NCBI GenBank assembly: GCA_002387845.1
Contig: DGLB01000047.1
Coordinates: 1-26,145, forward strand
DNA length: 26,145 nucleotides
Reading direction: 5' to 3'
Source of the DNA: Stenotrophomonas maltophilia
GTDB lineage: Bacteria; Pseudomonadota; Gammaproteobacteria; Xanthomonadales; Xanthomonadaceae
The notes under the pieces are model-generated. The model worked only from the letters and a program-made list of their open reading frames with translations. It was not told the DNA's origin and searched no databases. The position numbers were made by a program, and so were the translations under genes. Below, one piece after another: positions 7,777-15,404 of this stretch. Positions within the stretch are counted from its first letter, which is position 1; the number at the start of each line of letters is the position of its first letter.

Positions 7777-8840
7777 TCACCGGAGCCCCGTGCCGTGTAC
7801 TGATCGTCGACGACTCCGCCGTGGTCCGGCAGATGCTCAGCGAAATCCTGGCCAGCGATCCGGGCATCGAGGTCGTCGGCACCGCCGCCGACCCGCTGCT
7901 GGCGCGCGAGAAGATCAAGCGCCTGGCCCCGGACGTCATCACCCTGGACGTGGAAATGCCGCGCATGGACGGGCTGGCGTTCCTGGAAAACCTGATGCGG
8001 CTGCACCCGCTGCCGGTGGTGATGATTTCCTCGCTGACCGAACGCGGTGCCGACACCACCCTGCAGGCGTTGTCGCTGGGTGCGGTGGATTTCGTGTCCA
8101 AACCGAAATTCGACGTCGCCCGTGGCCTGCAGGACTACGCCGAAGAAATCATCACCAAGGTTAAAACCGCCGCCCGCTCTCGCGTGCGCACGTTGTCGCG
8201 CCCGGCAGTGCCGCAGGTGCGGCTGGATCCGGCCACCGCACCGAAGCCGCGGTCGATGCAGTTCCGCACCACCGACCGCCTGATTGCCATCGGTGCCTCC
8301 GCCGGCGGAACCGAAGCGCTCCGCGTGGTGCTGGAAGGCATGCCGGCCGACGCCCCGGCCGTGGTGCTGACCCAGCATCTGCCGGCGACGTTCAGCACGG
8401 CCTTCGCCGAGCGCCTGGACAAGCATTCGGCGATGTCGGTGCGCGAAGCCACCGACGGCGAAGCGGTGCTGGCCGGCCACGCCTACCTGCCGCCGGGCGG
8501 CAAGCACCTGCGCATCATCCGCGACGGTGCGCGCTGGCGCTGCCGGATCGACGACGGCCCAGCGGTGAACCGGCACAAGCCGGCGGTGGACGTGCTGTTC
8601 CGTTCCGTGGCCGAGAGCGCCGGTGCCAATGCCATCGGTGCGATCCTGACCGGCATGGGCGACGACGGTGCGCGCGGGTTGCTGGAGCTGAAGAACGCCG
8701 GTGCCCCGACCCTGGTGCAGGACGAAGCCACCAGCGTGGTCTGGGGCATGCCTGGCGCGGCGTTCAAGCTGGGTGCGGCAGACGAGCAGCTGCCCTTGGA
8801 GCGGATTGCCGAACGGCTGATGGCGCTGGCACGCGCGTAG
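7773..8840 (+). CDS. cheB: Chemotaxis protein-glutamate methylesterase CheB
   Basis: Two-domain response regulator of 355 residues that removes receptor methyl groups, and may deamidate glutamines, after phosphorylation by CheA. The receiver domain (about 8-125) has the acidic pair D13/D14, phospho-acceptor D59 (ITLDVEMPRMDG) and K110 (VSKPK). A linker of about 40 residues leads to the methylesterase domain with the catalytic triad S176 (GASAGG), H202 (TQHLP) and D298 (GMGDDGA). The 26- and 96-residue spacings equal those of E. coli CheB. It starts inside the cheD stop (ATGA). Its TAG stop is part of the GTAG head of a REP element. It is the last gene of the chemotaxis run here. Confidence 0.96.
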   Translation: MITGAPCRVLIVDDSAVVRQMLSEILASDPGIEVVGTAADPLLAREKIKRLAPDVITLDVEMPRMDGLAFLENLMRLHPLPVVMISSLTERGADTTLQALSLGAVDFVSKPKFDVARGLQDYAEEIITKVKTAARSRVRTLSRPAVPQVRLDPATAPKPRSMQFRTTDRLIAIGASAGGTEALRVVLEGMPADAPAVVLTQHLPATFSTAFAERLDKHSAMSVREATDGEAVLAGHAYLPPGGKHLRIIRDGARWRCRIDDGPAVNRHKPAVDVLFRSVAESAGANAIGAILTGMGDDGARGLLELKNAGAPTLVQDEATSVVWGMPGAAFKLGAADEQLPLERIAERLMALARA

Positions 8841-8859
8841 TGACGCGCCATGCGCGTCA
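8837..8859 (+). repeat. GTAG-type REP overlapping the cheB stop codon
   Basis: GTAG (8837-8840) followed by TGACGCGC-CAT-GCGCGTCA. The TAG of the head is the cheB stop codon. The same palindrome core occurs after mcp1 at 3661-3685. No T-run follows, so it is not an obvious terminator. Confidence 0.85.
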
Positions 8860-8978
8860 GCCTTTCGTTCCGGCAACATGAACCCCTGATGCGTGACTTC
8901 GTTCACCTCTGAATGTCGGTGACATCTGGAACACGGATCTGCATCGGCTTCGGACGCTCGCGCCGCGCTCCGCGCGGT

Positions 8979-9001
8979 TGACACGCATGGCGTGTCACTA
9001 C
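8979..9001 (-). repeat. GTAG-type REP, inverted
   Basis: TGACACGC-ATG-GCGTGTCA followed by CTAC. In the reverse orientation this is a GTAG-headed hairpin of the same subfamily as the repeat at the cheB stop. Together the two could form an inverted pair around 8848-8990. Confidence 0.8.
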
Positions 9002-9152
9002 GAATTGATACGTGCGCAGGACGATTGCGCCATTCGCCGGGGTGTTGCCCGGCGGCAATTCCTCACACGTTGATGCGTGCGACCGGCCGGCGGACGCGGT
9101 GGAGTGCCATGGCGGCTGCAATCGCCTGCGCCCCGACGATGCTGATTTAAAC

Positions 9153-9208
9153 GGTAGGGTCGGTCGTCAGACGACTGCCGTGAAACCGTCAACGTTCGGG
9201 GACGCATG
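9153..9208 (+). repeat. 56-bp REP unit, copy 1
   Basis: The head GGTAGGGTCGGTCGTCAGAC continues to a 26-bp palindromic part, followed by a 23-nt middle and the tail ACGCATG ending exactly 56 nt from the start. Copy 2 (9753-9808) and inverted copy 3 (9842-9897) have the same head, the same length and the same tail. Confidence 0.8.
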
Positions 9209-9353
9209 ACCGCTGTCGAGGTCGGCCCCAATGTAACCGCGTGGGGTAATCCACCAGCAGTTTCAGCCGAAATGCCGGGTCCGTTCGCCGAGCTACTCGG
9301 CCAGGCGGGTATGCTGTGTCCGCACACTTCGCATCACCCTCCGGAGCGACCAC

Positions 9354-9734
9354 ATGGAACGTCGGCCTCACCGCATTTCCCGCACCTTCGCCCTGCTTGG
9401 CATGATCACCCTGGTCGCGGGCCTGCCCTCACCCGCCGTCGCAACCACGGACCTGTTCCGCTTCAGCGCCTCCCAGAACGGTTTCCATTTCTCGCTGGAA
9501 ATGGTGGGCAGCACCGACCCGGGCTACGTCCAGGCGAGCTCCAGCGACTACAAGGTGTTCATGCCCCGCCGCGACTACTACGTCGAATTCAATCGACCGC
9601 AGAAGCGGGCATACGTGCGACCTAAAGCACGCGACGGCCTTCCATGGTTCGAGATGGACGTGGTGGGCGAACACGGAACACTCCACTACAACGGCCGGCG
9701 CATCGAAGGCACCGCCGAATGGGGTCCGTGGTGA
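9354..9734 (+). CDS. Hypothetical exported protein
   Basis: A 126-residue protein with a clear Sec signal peptide: basic start MERRPHRISR, hydrophobic stretch TFALLGMITLVAG, and a cleavage site near PAVA-TT (residue 30). The mature part is rich in aromatic residues and short beta-type stretches (FRFSASQNGFHFSLEMV, YKVFMPRRDYYVEFNR, WFEMDVVGEHGTLHYNG) and ends in GTAEWGPW. There is no lipobox and no recognised domain. GGAG at 9343-9346 is 7 nt before the ATG, which supports the start. The gene stands alone, bracketed by copies of a 56-bp repeat. Function unknown. Confidence 0.75.
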   Translation: MERRPHRISRTFALLGMITLVAGLPSPAVATTDLFRFSASQNGFHFSLEMVGSTDPGYVQASSSDYKVFMPRRDYYVEFNRPQKRAYVRPKARDGLPWFEMDVVGEHGTLHYNGRRIEGTAEWGPW

Positions 9735-9752
9735 GACACCGTGGGATGGGAT

Positions 9753-9808
9753 GGTAGGGTCGGTCGTCAGACGACTGCAGAGAATGGTTCAACGTCCGGT
9801 AACGCATG
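9753..9808 (+). repeat. 56-bp REP unit, copy 2
   Basis: Same orientation as copy 1 and identical in the first 26 bases. It also shares most of the middle (TCAACGTYCGG) and the ACGCATG tail. It starts 18 nt after the stop codon of the hypothetical exported gene. Confidence 0.8.
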
Positions 9809-9841
9809 AAGGGTGACGGAGCAGGCTCCCCGGCACAGGTC

Positions 9842-9897
9842 CATGCGTCAATGCACCGATCCATGTTATCGGCAGTCGTCTGACGACCGACCCTACC
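9842..9897 (-). repeat. 56-bp REP unit, copy 3, inverted
   Basis: Reverse-oriented copy: the CATGCGT tail is at 9842-9848 and the CTACC head at 9893-9897. The 23-nt middle differs from the other two copies. With copy 2 it makes a large inverted pair in the spacer between the exported protein and acnB. Confidence 0.8.
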
Positions 9898-9962
9898 CGC
9901 ATCGCGCATCGCGCGACGTGCGAGGTGCAACGTGCGACGCGATGTGTGGATCGAGGCGCATG

Positions 9963-9991
9963 AAAAAGGCCCCCGGAATCATCCGGGGGCC
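9963..9991 (-). terminator. Rho-independent terminator of acnB
   Basis: On the minus strand GGCCCCCGGA-TGAT-TCCGGGGGCC is followed by TTTTT: a 10-bp perfect stem, 4-nt loop and T-run. It lies about 30 nt beyond the acnB stop codon. Confidence 0.93.
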
Positions 9992-10020
9992 CTCGTTCAA
10001 CACATCAACCGATCAGAAGA

Positions 10021-12612
10021 TCAGGCAGCGACCGTCTTGGCCACGTCCTGGTATTCCTCGATCTGGTCGAAGTTCATGTAGCGGTAGATCTCGCTGCCGC
10101 TGGCAGCAATCACGCCCACGTCGGCCATGTACTCTTCCTTGGTCGGGATGCGACCCAGACGCGAGCAGATCGCGGCCAGCTCGGCCGAACCCAGGTACAC
10201 GTTGGTGTTGCGGCCCAGACGGTTCGGGAAGTTGCGGGTCGAGGTCGACATCGCGGTGGAACCCTCGCGGATCTGCGCCTGGTTGCCCATGCACAGCGAG
10301 CAGCCCGGCATTTCCATGCGCGCGCCGGTCGCACCGAAGGTGCCGTACACGCCTTCCTTGGTCAGCTCCGACGCGTCCATCTTGGTCGGCGGGGCCACCC
10401 ACAGACGGGTCGGCAGGTCGCGCTTGCCTTCCAGCAGCTTCGCAGCCGCGCGGAAGTGACCGATGTTGGTCATGCACGAACCGATGAACACTTCGTCGAT
10501 CTTGGCACCGGCCACTTCCGACAGGGTCTTCACGTCGTCCGGATCGTTCGGGCAGGCCACGATCGGCTCGTGGATGTCGGCCAGGTCGATGTCGATGACG
10601 GCGGCGTATTCGGCATCGGCATCCGGTTCCAGCAGTTCCGGGTTGGCCAGCCACGCTTCCATCTTCTCGATACGGCGCTGCAGCGAACGCGGATCCTGGT
10701 AACCCTCGGCAATCATCCACTTCAGCAGGGTGATGTTGCTGGTCAGGTACTCGATGATCGGTTCCTTGTTCAGGCGCACCGAGCAACCGGCCGCCGAACG
10801 CTCGGCCGACGCGTCGGACAGTTCGAACGCCTGCTCGACCTTCAGTTCCGGCAGACCTTCGATTTCCAGAATGCGACCGGAGAAGATGTTCTTCTTGCCC
10901 GCCTTGGCCACGGTCAGCAGACCGGCCTTGATCGCGTACAGCGGAATCGCGTTGACCAGGTCACGCAGGGTCACGCCCGGCTGCATCTGGCCCTTGAAGC
11001 GGACCAGCACCGATTCCGGCATGTCCAGCGGCATCACGCCGGTGGCCGCAGCGAATGCGACCAGGCCCGAGCCGGCCGGGAACGAAATGCCCACCGGGAA
11101 ACGGGTGTGCGAGTCGCCACCGGTGCCGACGGTGTCGGGCAGCAGCATGCGGTTGAGCCAGCTGTGGATCACGCCGTCGCCCGGACGCAGCGAGATGCCG
11201 CCACGGGTGGAGATGAACTCCGGCAGGGTGTGGTGGGTCTTCACGTCCACCGGCTTCGGGTAGGCCGCGGTGTGGCAGAACGACTGCATCACCAGGTCGG
11301 CCGAGAAGCCCAGGCAGGCCAGGTCCTTCAGCTCGTCGCGGGTCATCGGACCGGTGGTGTCCTGCGAGCCCACCGAGGTCATCTTCGGTTCGCAGTAGGT
11401 GCCCGGGCGCATGCCCTGGCCTTCCGGCAGACCGCAGGCGCGGCCGACCATCTTCTGTGCCAGCGAGAAGCCCTTGCCGGTGTCGACCGGCTGCACCGGC
11501 AGGCGGAACAGGTCGGTCGGAGCCAGGCCCAGCGCTTCACGCGCCTTGCCGGTCAGGCCACGGCCCACGATCAGCGGAATGCGGCCACCGGCGCGCACTT
11601 CGTCGAACAGCACTTCGGACTTCACTTCGAACTCGGCGATCACTTCGCCGTTCTTCAGTGCCTTGCCGTCGTACGGACGCAGTTCCACCACGTCGCCGTG
11701 ATTCATCTGCGAAACGTCCAGTTCGATCGGCAGTGCGCCGGCGTCTTCCATGGTGTTGTAGAAGATCGGGGCGATCTTGCCGCCCAGGCAGACGCCACCG
11801 GCGCGCTTGTTCGGGATGTACGGAATGTCATCGCCGGTCCACCACAGCACGCTGTTGGTCGCCGACTTGCGCGAGGAACCGGTGCCGACCACGTCACCCA
11901 CATAGGCGACCAGGTGGCCCTTGTCCTTCAGCGACAGGATCTGCTGGATCGGACCGCGCTTGCCGTCTTCTTCCGGGGTGAACGGTGCATCGTCGCGCTT
12001 GTTCTTCAGCATCGCCAGGGCGTGCATCGGAATGTCGGGACGGGTGGTTGCGTCCGGGGCCGGCGACAGGTCGTCGGTATTGGTTTCACCCGGCACCTTG
12101 AACACGGTGATGGTCAGGCTCTGCGGCACTTCCGGCTTGCTGGTGAACCATTCGGCATCGGCCCAGCTCTGCAGCACGGCCTGGGCGTTGGCGTTGCCGG
12201 CCTTGGCCTTGTCCTGCACGTCGTGGAACGCGTCGAACACCAGCAGGGTGTTCTTCAGGCCGTCAGCGGCGATGGTGCCCACGGCCGCATCGTCCAGCAG
12301 CTGGACCAGCGGGGCCACGTTGTAGCCGCCCAGCATGGTGCCCAGCAGTTCGGTGGCGCGCTCACGGCTGATCAGCGGGTTCTGCTCGCTGCCCAGCGCG
12401 ATCGCGGCCAGGTACGAGGCCTTGACCTTGGCGGCGTCATCGACGCCGGCCGGCACGCGGTGGGTCAGCAGGTCGAGCAGGAACTCGGCCTCGCCCGCCG
12501 GCGGGTTCTTCAGCAGTTCAATGACGTCAGCCGTCTGCTGGGCGGTCAGCGGCAGCGGCGGGATGCCAAGCGCGGCGCGCTCGGCTACGTGGTGGCGATA
12601 GGCTTCCAACAT
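10021..12612 (-). CDS. acnB: Aconitate hydratase B
   Basis: Bifunctional TCA-cycle aconitase interconverting citrate and isocitrate; in many bacteria it also acts on 2-methylisocitrate. It has 863 residues, against 865 in E. coli AcnB. The N-terminus (MLEAYRHHVAERAALGIPPLPL) is the HEAT-like domain typical of the B type. The [4Fe-4S] ligands are C713 (IGSCMTN), C771 and C774 (PGCSLCMGN), closely matching E. coli C710, C769 and C772. The ribosome-binding site GGGAG at 12622-12618 (minus strand) is 5 nt before the ATG. A strong terminator lies downstream. The vapBC-type pair ends only 52 nt upstream on the same strand, so co-transcription is possible. A second aconitase, acnA, is at 23327. Confidence 0.98.
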   Translation of the reverse strand: MLEAYRHHVAERAALGIPPLPLTAQQTADVIELLKNPPAGEAEFLLDLLTHRVPAGVDDAAKVKASYLAAIALGSEQNPLISRERATELLGTMLGGYNVAPLVQLLDDAAVGTIAADGLKNTLLVFDAFHDVQDKAKAGNANAQAVLQSWADAEWFTSKPEVPQSLTITVFKVPGETNTDDLSPAPDATTRPDIPMHALAMLKNKRDDAPFTPEEDGKRGPIQQILSLKDKGHLVAYVGDVVGTGSSRKSATNSVLWWTGDDIPYIPNKRAGGVCLGGKIAPIFYNTMEDAGALPIELDVSQMNHGDVVELRPYDGKALKNGEVIAEFEVKSEVLFDEVRAGGRIPLIVGRGLTGKAREALGLAPTDLFRLPVQPVDTGKGFSLAQKMVGRACGLPEGQGMRPGTYCEPKMTSVGSQDTTGPMTRDELKDLACLGFSADLVMQSFCHTAAYPKPVDVKTHHTLPEFISTRGGISLRPGDGVIHSWLNRMLLPDTVGTGGDSHTRFPVGISFPAGSGLVAFAAATGVMPLDMPESVLVRFKGQMQPGVTLRDLVNAIPLYAIKAGLLTVAKAGKKNIFSGRILEIEGLPELKVEQAFELSDASAERSAAGCSVRLNKEPIIEYLTSNITLLKWMIAEGYQDPRSLQRRIEKMEAWLANPELLEPDADAEYAAVIDIDLADIHEPIVACPNDPDDVKTLSEVAGAKIDEVFIGSCMTNIGHFRAAAKLLEGKRDLPTRLWVAPPTKMDASELTKEGVYGTFGATGARMEMPGCSLCMGNQAQIREGSTAMSTSTRNFPNRLGRNTNVYLGSAELAAICSRLGRIPTKEEYMADVGVIAASGSEIYRYMNFDQIEEYQDVAKTVAA

Positions 12613-12664
12613 GACAACTCCCGGGTAATGCGTTGAATGAAACAGTGAAAGGAATGCAGCGGGC

Positions 12665-13063
12665 TCAGGCGTTCGGCACGATCAGCTTCAGGCCCTTGAA
12701 GTAGTCGCGGTAAAACGTGTCGTTCCAGGTGATCAGGCCGTCGCACTGCAGCAGTGCATGGGCCCCCACCATGAAGTCGTCCAGGCTGCGGCGGGTGCTG
12801 CCGCGCTGGCGGTGGCGGCGGTGCATCTCACCGGCGCGCAGGGCGGACTTGGCTTCCAGCGCATTGAAATGGACACCCATTTCTTCCAGCGCTTCCAGCA
12901 CCTCGGCCCCGCCGCGCAGGCTGGCGCAGACCTCGGCCAGGGTGGCACCGCAGACCACCACCTTGCCGCTGACCAGGCTCTGGCGCAGGCAGGCTTCCAC
13001 GGCGTCGGCCTGCGGGCCATTGCTCAGCAGTTCGACCAGCACCGGTGAATCGACGGCGATCAT
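12665..13063 (-). CDS. vapC: VapC-type PIN-domain toxin
   Basis: Predicted PIN-fold ribonuclease of about 132 residues, the toxin partner of the gene immediately upstream. The candidate metal-binding acids are D5 (IAVDSPVLVELL), E44 (TLAEVCASL), D95/D96 (RSLDDFMVGAHALL) and D115 (ITWNDTFYRDYF). This order matches the PIN family. The usual VDTN-VLV N-terminal motif is altered to VDSPVLV, so activity is not certain. The start could be ATG 13063 or the adjacent GTG 13066; GAGGA at 13078-13074 serves either. ATG gives the family-like start MIAVD. The gene begins 6 nt after the antitoxin stop codon and ends 52 nt before acnB. Confidence 0.88.
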   Translation of the reverse strand: MIAVDSPVLVELLSNGPQADAVEACLRQSLVSGKVVVCGATLAEVCASLRGGAEVLEALEEMGVHFNALEAKSALRAGEMHRRHRQRGSTRRSLDDFMVGAHALLQCDGLITWNDTFYRDYFKGLKLIVPNA

Positions 13064-13069
13064 CACGGA

Positions 13070-13294
13070 TCAGTCCTCGTCGCGCACCGCGCGCACGGCG
13101 GCCTGGGCCGAGTCGAAGCCGTCCAGGGCGAATTTTCCACGCGCGCGCGATATGGCGTCGTCAACGCTCTTGCGCAGGATGATGCGGCTGCCGTCCAGCT
13201 CGACCTTCAGCTGGGTGCCCTTGGTCAGGCCCAGCGCGTCGCGCACGGCCTTGGGCAGCGTGATCTGACCGCGTTCAGCGACAGTGGCTTCCAT
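13070..13294 (-). CDS. vapB: AbrB/MazE-type antitoxin
   Basis: A 74-residue protein with an N-terminal SpoVT-AbrB DNA-binding domain (ATVAERGQITLPKAVRDALG, then GTQLKVELDGSRIILR). Its C-terminal tail (about 45-74) is charged and would neutralise the toxin. Antitoxins of this kind normally repress their own operon. ATG 13294 is preferred over in-frame ATG 13318. GAGGG at 13306-13302 is 7 nt upstream, the AbrB domain begins at once, and 13318 would lie close to the predicted -10 box and upstream of the expected transcription start. The toxin gene follows with a 6-nt gap. Confidence 0.88.
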   Translation of the reverse strand: MEATVAERGQITLPKAVRDALGLTKGTQLKVELDGSRIILRKSVDDAISRARGKFALDGFDSAQAAVRAVRDED

Positions 13295-13310
13295 GGGTAC
13301 GCCCTCTTCG

Positions 13311-13331
13311 GTATGCACGAATTATACATAC
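13311..13331 (-). promoter_or_regulatory. Promoter and candidate operator of the vapBC pair
   Basis: A perfect TATAAT -10 box lies on the minus strand at 13326-13321; the -35 region is weak. It is enclosed by the imperfect inverted repeat GTATGCA (13311-13317) / TACATAC (13325-13331), centred on 13321. An AbrB-type antitoxin bound here would block RNA polymerase, so this is the natural autoregulatory site. Transcription would start near 13314, about 20 nt before the antitoxin ATG. Confidence 0.6.
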
Positions 13332-13571
13332 TTCCGCGACCATACCGCTACCGCGGGGAGCGCATGGCCCGGGCCAGGGTGACCCTTGTTTCTTACCGTT
13401 CAGCGACCTGTGTCACCCATTGAGCCGATAAATTGACGCAATTGGCAGTATTTCACTGGCGCATCAGTACTATGGGACCGCAGCCTCGCTGCCGGAGCAG
13501 GACGCCCCGCTGGGACCTGCCCGACCACCCGGCTCACGCCACCCATCGAATTTGAGAAGGACATCCCAACG

Positions 13572-13934
13572 ATGCGTATTTCTGCTCTTGCCCTGGCCGC
13601 GATCCTGGCCGCCCCCCTCGCCTTCACCGCAGCCCCCGCGCACGCCAATCCGTTCGGCGGGGTGAAGTCCGGCGTGGAGATCACCGACAAGACCCTCGAA
13701 GCGATCGAAGTCGGCAAGGCCACCAAGGACCAGATCCAGGACGCCTTCGGTGCCCCGACCCGCCGTGAACAGCTGGGTGACGAGCAGGTCTGGTATTACG
13801 ACTACGCCAAGATCGGCCACTTCAAGAACAAGCAGGAATCCACCGTGTTCGAATTCGGCAAGGACGGCGTGCTGAAGAAGAAGTCCCGTGGCGCAGCCCC
13901 GGCCAAGACCGGCAACCCGTTCCTGGGCGGCTGA
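13572..13934 (+). CDS. Exported protein with SmpA/OmlA (BamE)-like domain
   Basis: A 120-residue protein with signal peptide (MRISALALAAILAAPLAFTA, cleavage near AHA-N at residue 25). The mature region has VGKATKDQIQDAFGAPTRRE, then QVWYYDYAKIGHF and STVFEFGKDGVLKKKS. This 'helix, G-x-P turn, aromatic beta strands' layout is that of SmpA/OmlA and BamE-like domains. Unlike BamE it has no lipobox cysteine, so it is expected to be soluble in the periplasm. The end (GNPFLGG) repeats the NPFGG found at the mature N-terminus. AAGGA at 13557-13561 lies 10 nt before the ATG. A terminator follows, so it is a single-gene unit. The role is unknown; an envelope function is inferred from the fold only. 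Confidence 0.85.
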   Translation: MRISALALAAILAAPLAFTAAPAHANPFGGVKSGVEITDKTLEAIEVGKATKDQIQDAFGAPTRREQLGDEQVWYYDYAKIGHFKNKQESTVFEFGKDGVLKKKSRGAAPAKTGNPFLGG

Positions 13935-13959
13935 TCCTCGCCGCATCGCATCACACTCG

Positions 13960-13987
13960 ACGGGGCCGAATGGCCCCGTTTCCTTTT
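13960..13987 (+). terminator. Rho-independent terminator after the SmpA-like gene
   Basis: ACGGGGCC-GAAT-GGCCCCGT (13960-13967, 13972-13979) followed by TTCCTTTT. The perfect 8-bp stem and T-rich tail lie about 25 nt beyond the stop codon. Confidence 0.9.
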
Positions 13988-14087
13988 GGGCACGTCAACG
14001 GCGCGGCATGGCTACCCGTTATTGCGTGTGGCCGACACTTTTCTCAGGACGCTAACGAACCCGCACTGATGATGCCCGCAGGTCGAA

Positions 14088-14105
14088 CGATGACGGGGGT
14101 CAACG
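14088..14105 (+). promoter_or_regulatory. Leader box copy 1, upstream of the first repeat gene
   Basis: CGATGACGGGGGTCAACG lies 42 nt before the ATG of the first repeat-family gene. An identical 18-mer lies 43 nt before the second gene. It contains the inverted repeat TGAC-GGGG-GTCA (14091-14102). The conserved position suggests an operator or leader element, or simply duplicated 5' DNA. Confidence 0.55.
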
Positions 14106-14129
14106 TTTCACTGCCTGGAGGCATCAGAA

Positions 14130-15384
14130 ATGACCCTCGTCACTGCATCGGCCGTGTCTGCGGCCAGACGCCTTGGATTGACCCTGGACCGCGCGGACCT
14201 GTACCCGCCCCTCTCCAATCCGGATGGCGATTTCGTCGCCTTCCACACGTCGCTGGCCTCACCGTCGTACGCCGACTTCGACTTCACCCTCAATGGTCAC
14301 CCCGGGCCGATACCCGGCCTCCGCGTGTTCGCCGGGTCACGCTCCGGCTTCCTGCTGTTCGAAGCAACGTTCATCCAGCACTACAGCGGACCGTGGCCCG
14401 CCGTGCTTGAACTGCGCGCGTGGCAGGCCAACACCATCGTCGATACGGCCGTGCTGCGCCTGCACGACACGCGCGCCATGCGCCCCGCCAGCGCCGAAGT
14501 AGGCTTTTCGCCCAACCCTGTTCACGTGGTGCAGGGACTGAGGGTGCCGGTACGCGCGAACGTGACGTTCCGCGATGACCAGGGCGTGCTCCTGCCGGAA
14601 GCGGACATCCCCTGGAGTCTGCAGGTCGCGCCAGAGACCGTTGGCGTGGTCGCGGAGGGGCAACGCGTTTTCGTCACCGAAGACGCGCGCCCGGGCCCGG
14701 TCGACGTGGAACTGCAGGTCGTCGGGGGTATCCGGCAACCGAGCCGGTTGATGATCGAGCCGCAACGCGACGTCGACTTGCATCTCAGCCAGTACGACCT
14801 CTACCCCCCCCATGAAAGGCACGGTTGCCAAGGTGTCCATCCACCATGGTCTGGTGCCGGGCGAGATCGACCCGTACAGCTTCACCGTCAACGGACAGGC
14901 ACCGGGTGCCTACCCCGGCATCACGCTGACGCGCGATGTCAGCGGCAACGCCAGCCTTTGGGTCGACCAGGCATTCCTCTCGCAGTACCAGGGTCCGTGG
15001 CCGGCCCGGGTCCAGGTCATCGGACACACCGTGAACCAGCCCATCGCAACGCAGACCCTGCTCCTGCATGACACCCGCAGCGTCGTGTGCGCCCGCATGA
15101 CCGCGAAGATCACCCCCAGCGACACGCTCCCGATCCCGGGGTCCGGCACCGCGCTGGCCACGGTCGTGGGCACGTTCCACGACGACGCCGATCGCATCAT
15201 CCCCAGCGAGGAGATCGCGCCACAGCTCGTGATGATCGATCCCATGCAGGGCGTGAGCCTGGTCGACACCACCCTCGTGATTCATCCGAACGCCATGCAG
15301 GGCGTGTTCCGGCTGGAACTGCGCGCGAACGAAAACGTCAGCAGCGAACTCGCACTGCGATTGACAGGCATCACGCTGCCATGA
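14130..15384 (+). pseudogene. Repeat-family gene 1 (two A-B units), frameshifted at a C8 run
   Basis: I do not recognise the family. The gene opens at ATG 14130 with TGGAGG (14116-14121) 8 nt upstream. It encodes a first A module (DLYPP..., DFDFTLNGHPGPIPG, YSGPWPAVLELRAW, LRLHDTR), then a first B module that looks Ig-like (ANVTFRDDQGVLLP ... VFVTEDARPGPVDVELQV). The second A module begins LSQYDLYPP, and there the frame breaks in a run of eight C (14804-14811). As written the frame continues as unrelated sequence to 15071. Reading seven C joins it to the frame from 14812 to 15384, which carries the rest of A2 (SFTVNGQAPGAYPG, YQGPWPARVQV, LLLHDTR) and B2. The joined protein would have 417 residues. 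There is no signal peptide or membrane segment. It could be a pseudogene, a phase-variable gene or an assembly error. Confidence 0.75.
14804..14811 (+). repeat. C8 homopolymer tract at the frameshift of repeat gene 1
   Basis: Eight consecutive C inside the LYPP codons of the second A module. Seven C would restore one frame from 14130 to 15384. Such tracts are prone to slippage in replication and to sequencing error. Confidence 0.8.
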
Positions 15385-15404
15385 GGAACCGAGGTCAGAT
15401 GCCG

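Larger units (their letters stand above)
8860..9353. other. Non-coding REP-rich spacer between cheB and the next gene
   Basis: About 490 bases with no convincing gene. Short open frames here show no family features or ribosome-binding sites. The stretch contains an inverted GTAG REP (8979-9001) and the first copy of a 56-bp repeat (9153-9208). A GGAG ribosome-binding site at its end serves the gene at 9354. No clear sigma70 promoter was identified. Confidence 0.6.

Noticed and set aside
9153..9897. CRISPR-like array in the repeats around the exported gene
   Set aside because: Only three copies exist, at irregular distances and with one inverted; there are no spacers of uniform length and no cas genes.
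10456..12636. 726-residue plus-strand frame over acnB
   Set aside because: It lies entirely opposite a clear 863-residue aconitase B and shows no recognisable motifs.
13424..13431. Perfect GCCGATAA (sigma28 -10 box) upstream of the SmpA-like gene
   Set aside because: At the required 11-nt spacing the upstream octamer GACCTGTG matches the -35 consensus poorly, and the box lies about 140 nt before the start codon. It is probably coincidental.
14804..14811. Programmed +1 frameshifting as the common explanation for both repeat genes
   Set aside because: The C8/CCC-C context would suit gene 1, but gene 2 needs a shift in the opposite sense at a site without any slippery sequence, so one shared mechanism does not fit.
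14812..15384. Independent gene starting at ATG 14812
   Set aside because: There is no ribosome-binding site (the ATG follows the C8 run), and the frame begins in the middle of an A module. It is better read as the second half of repeat gene 1.
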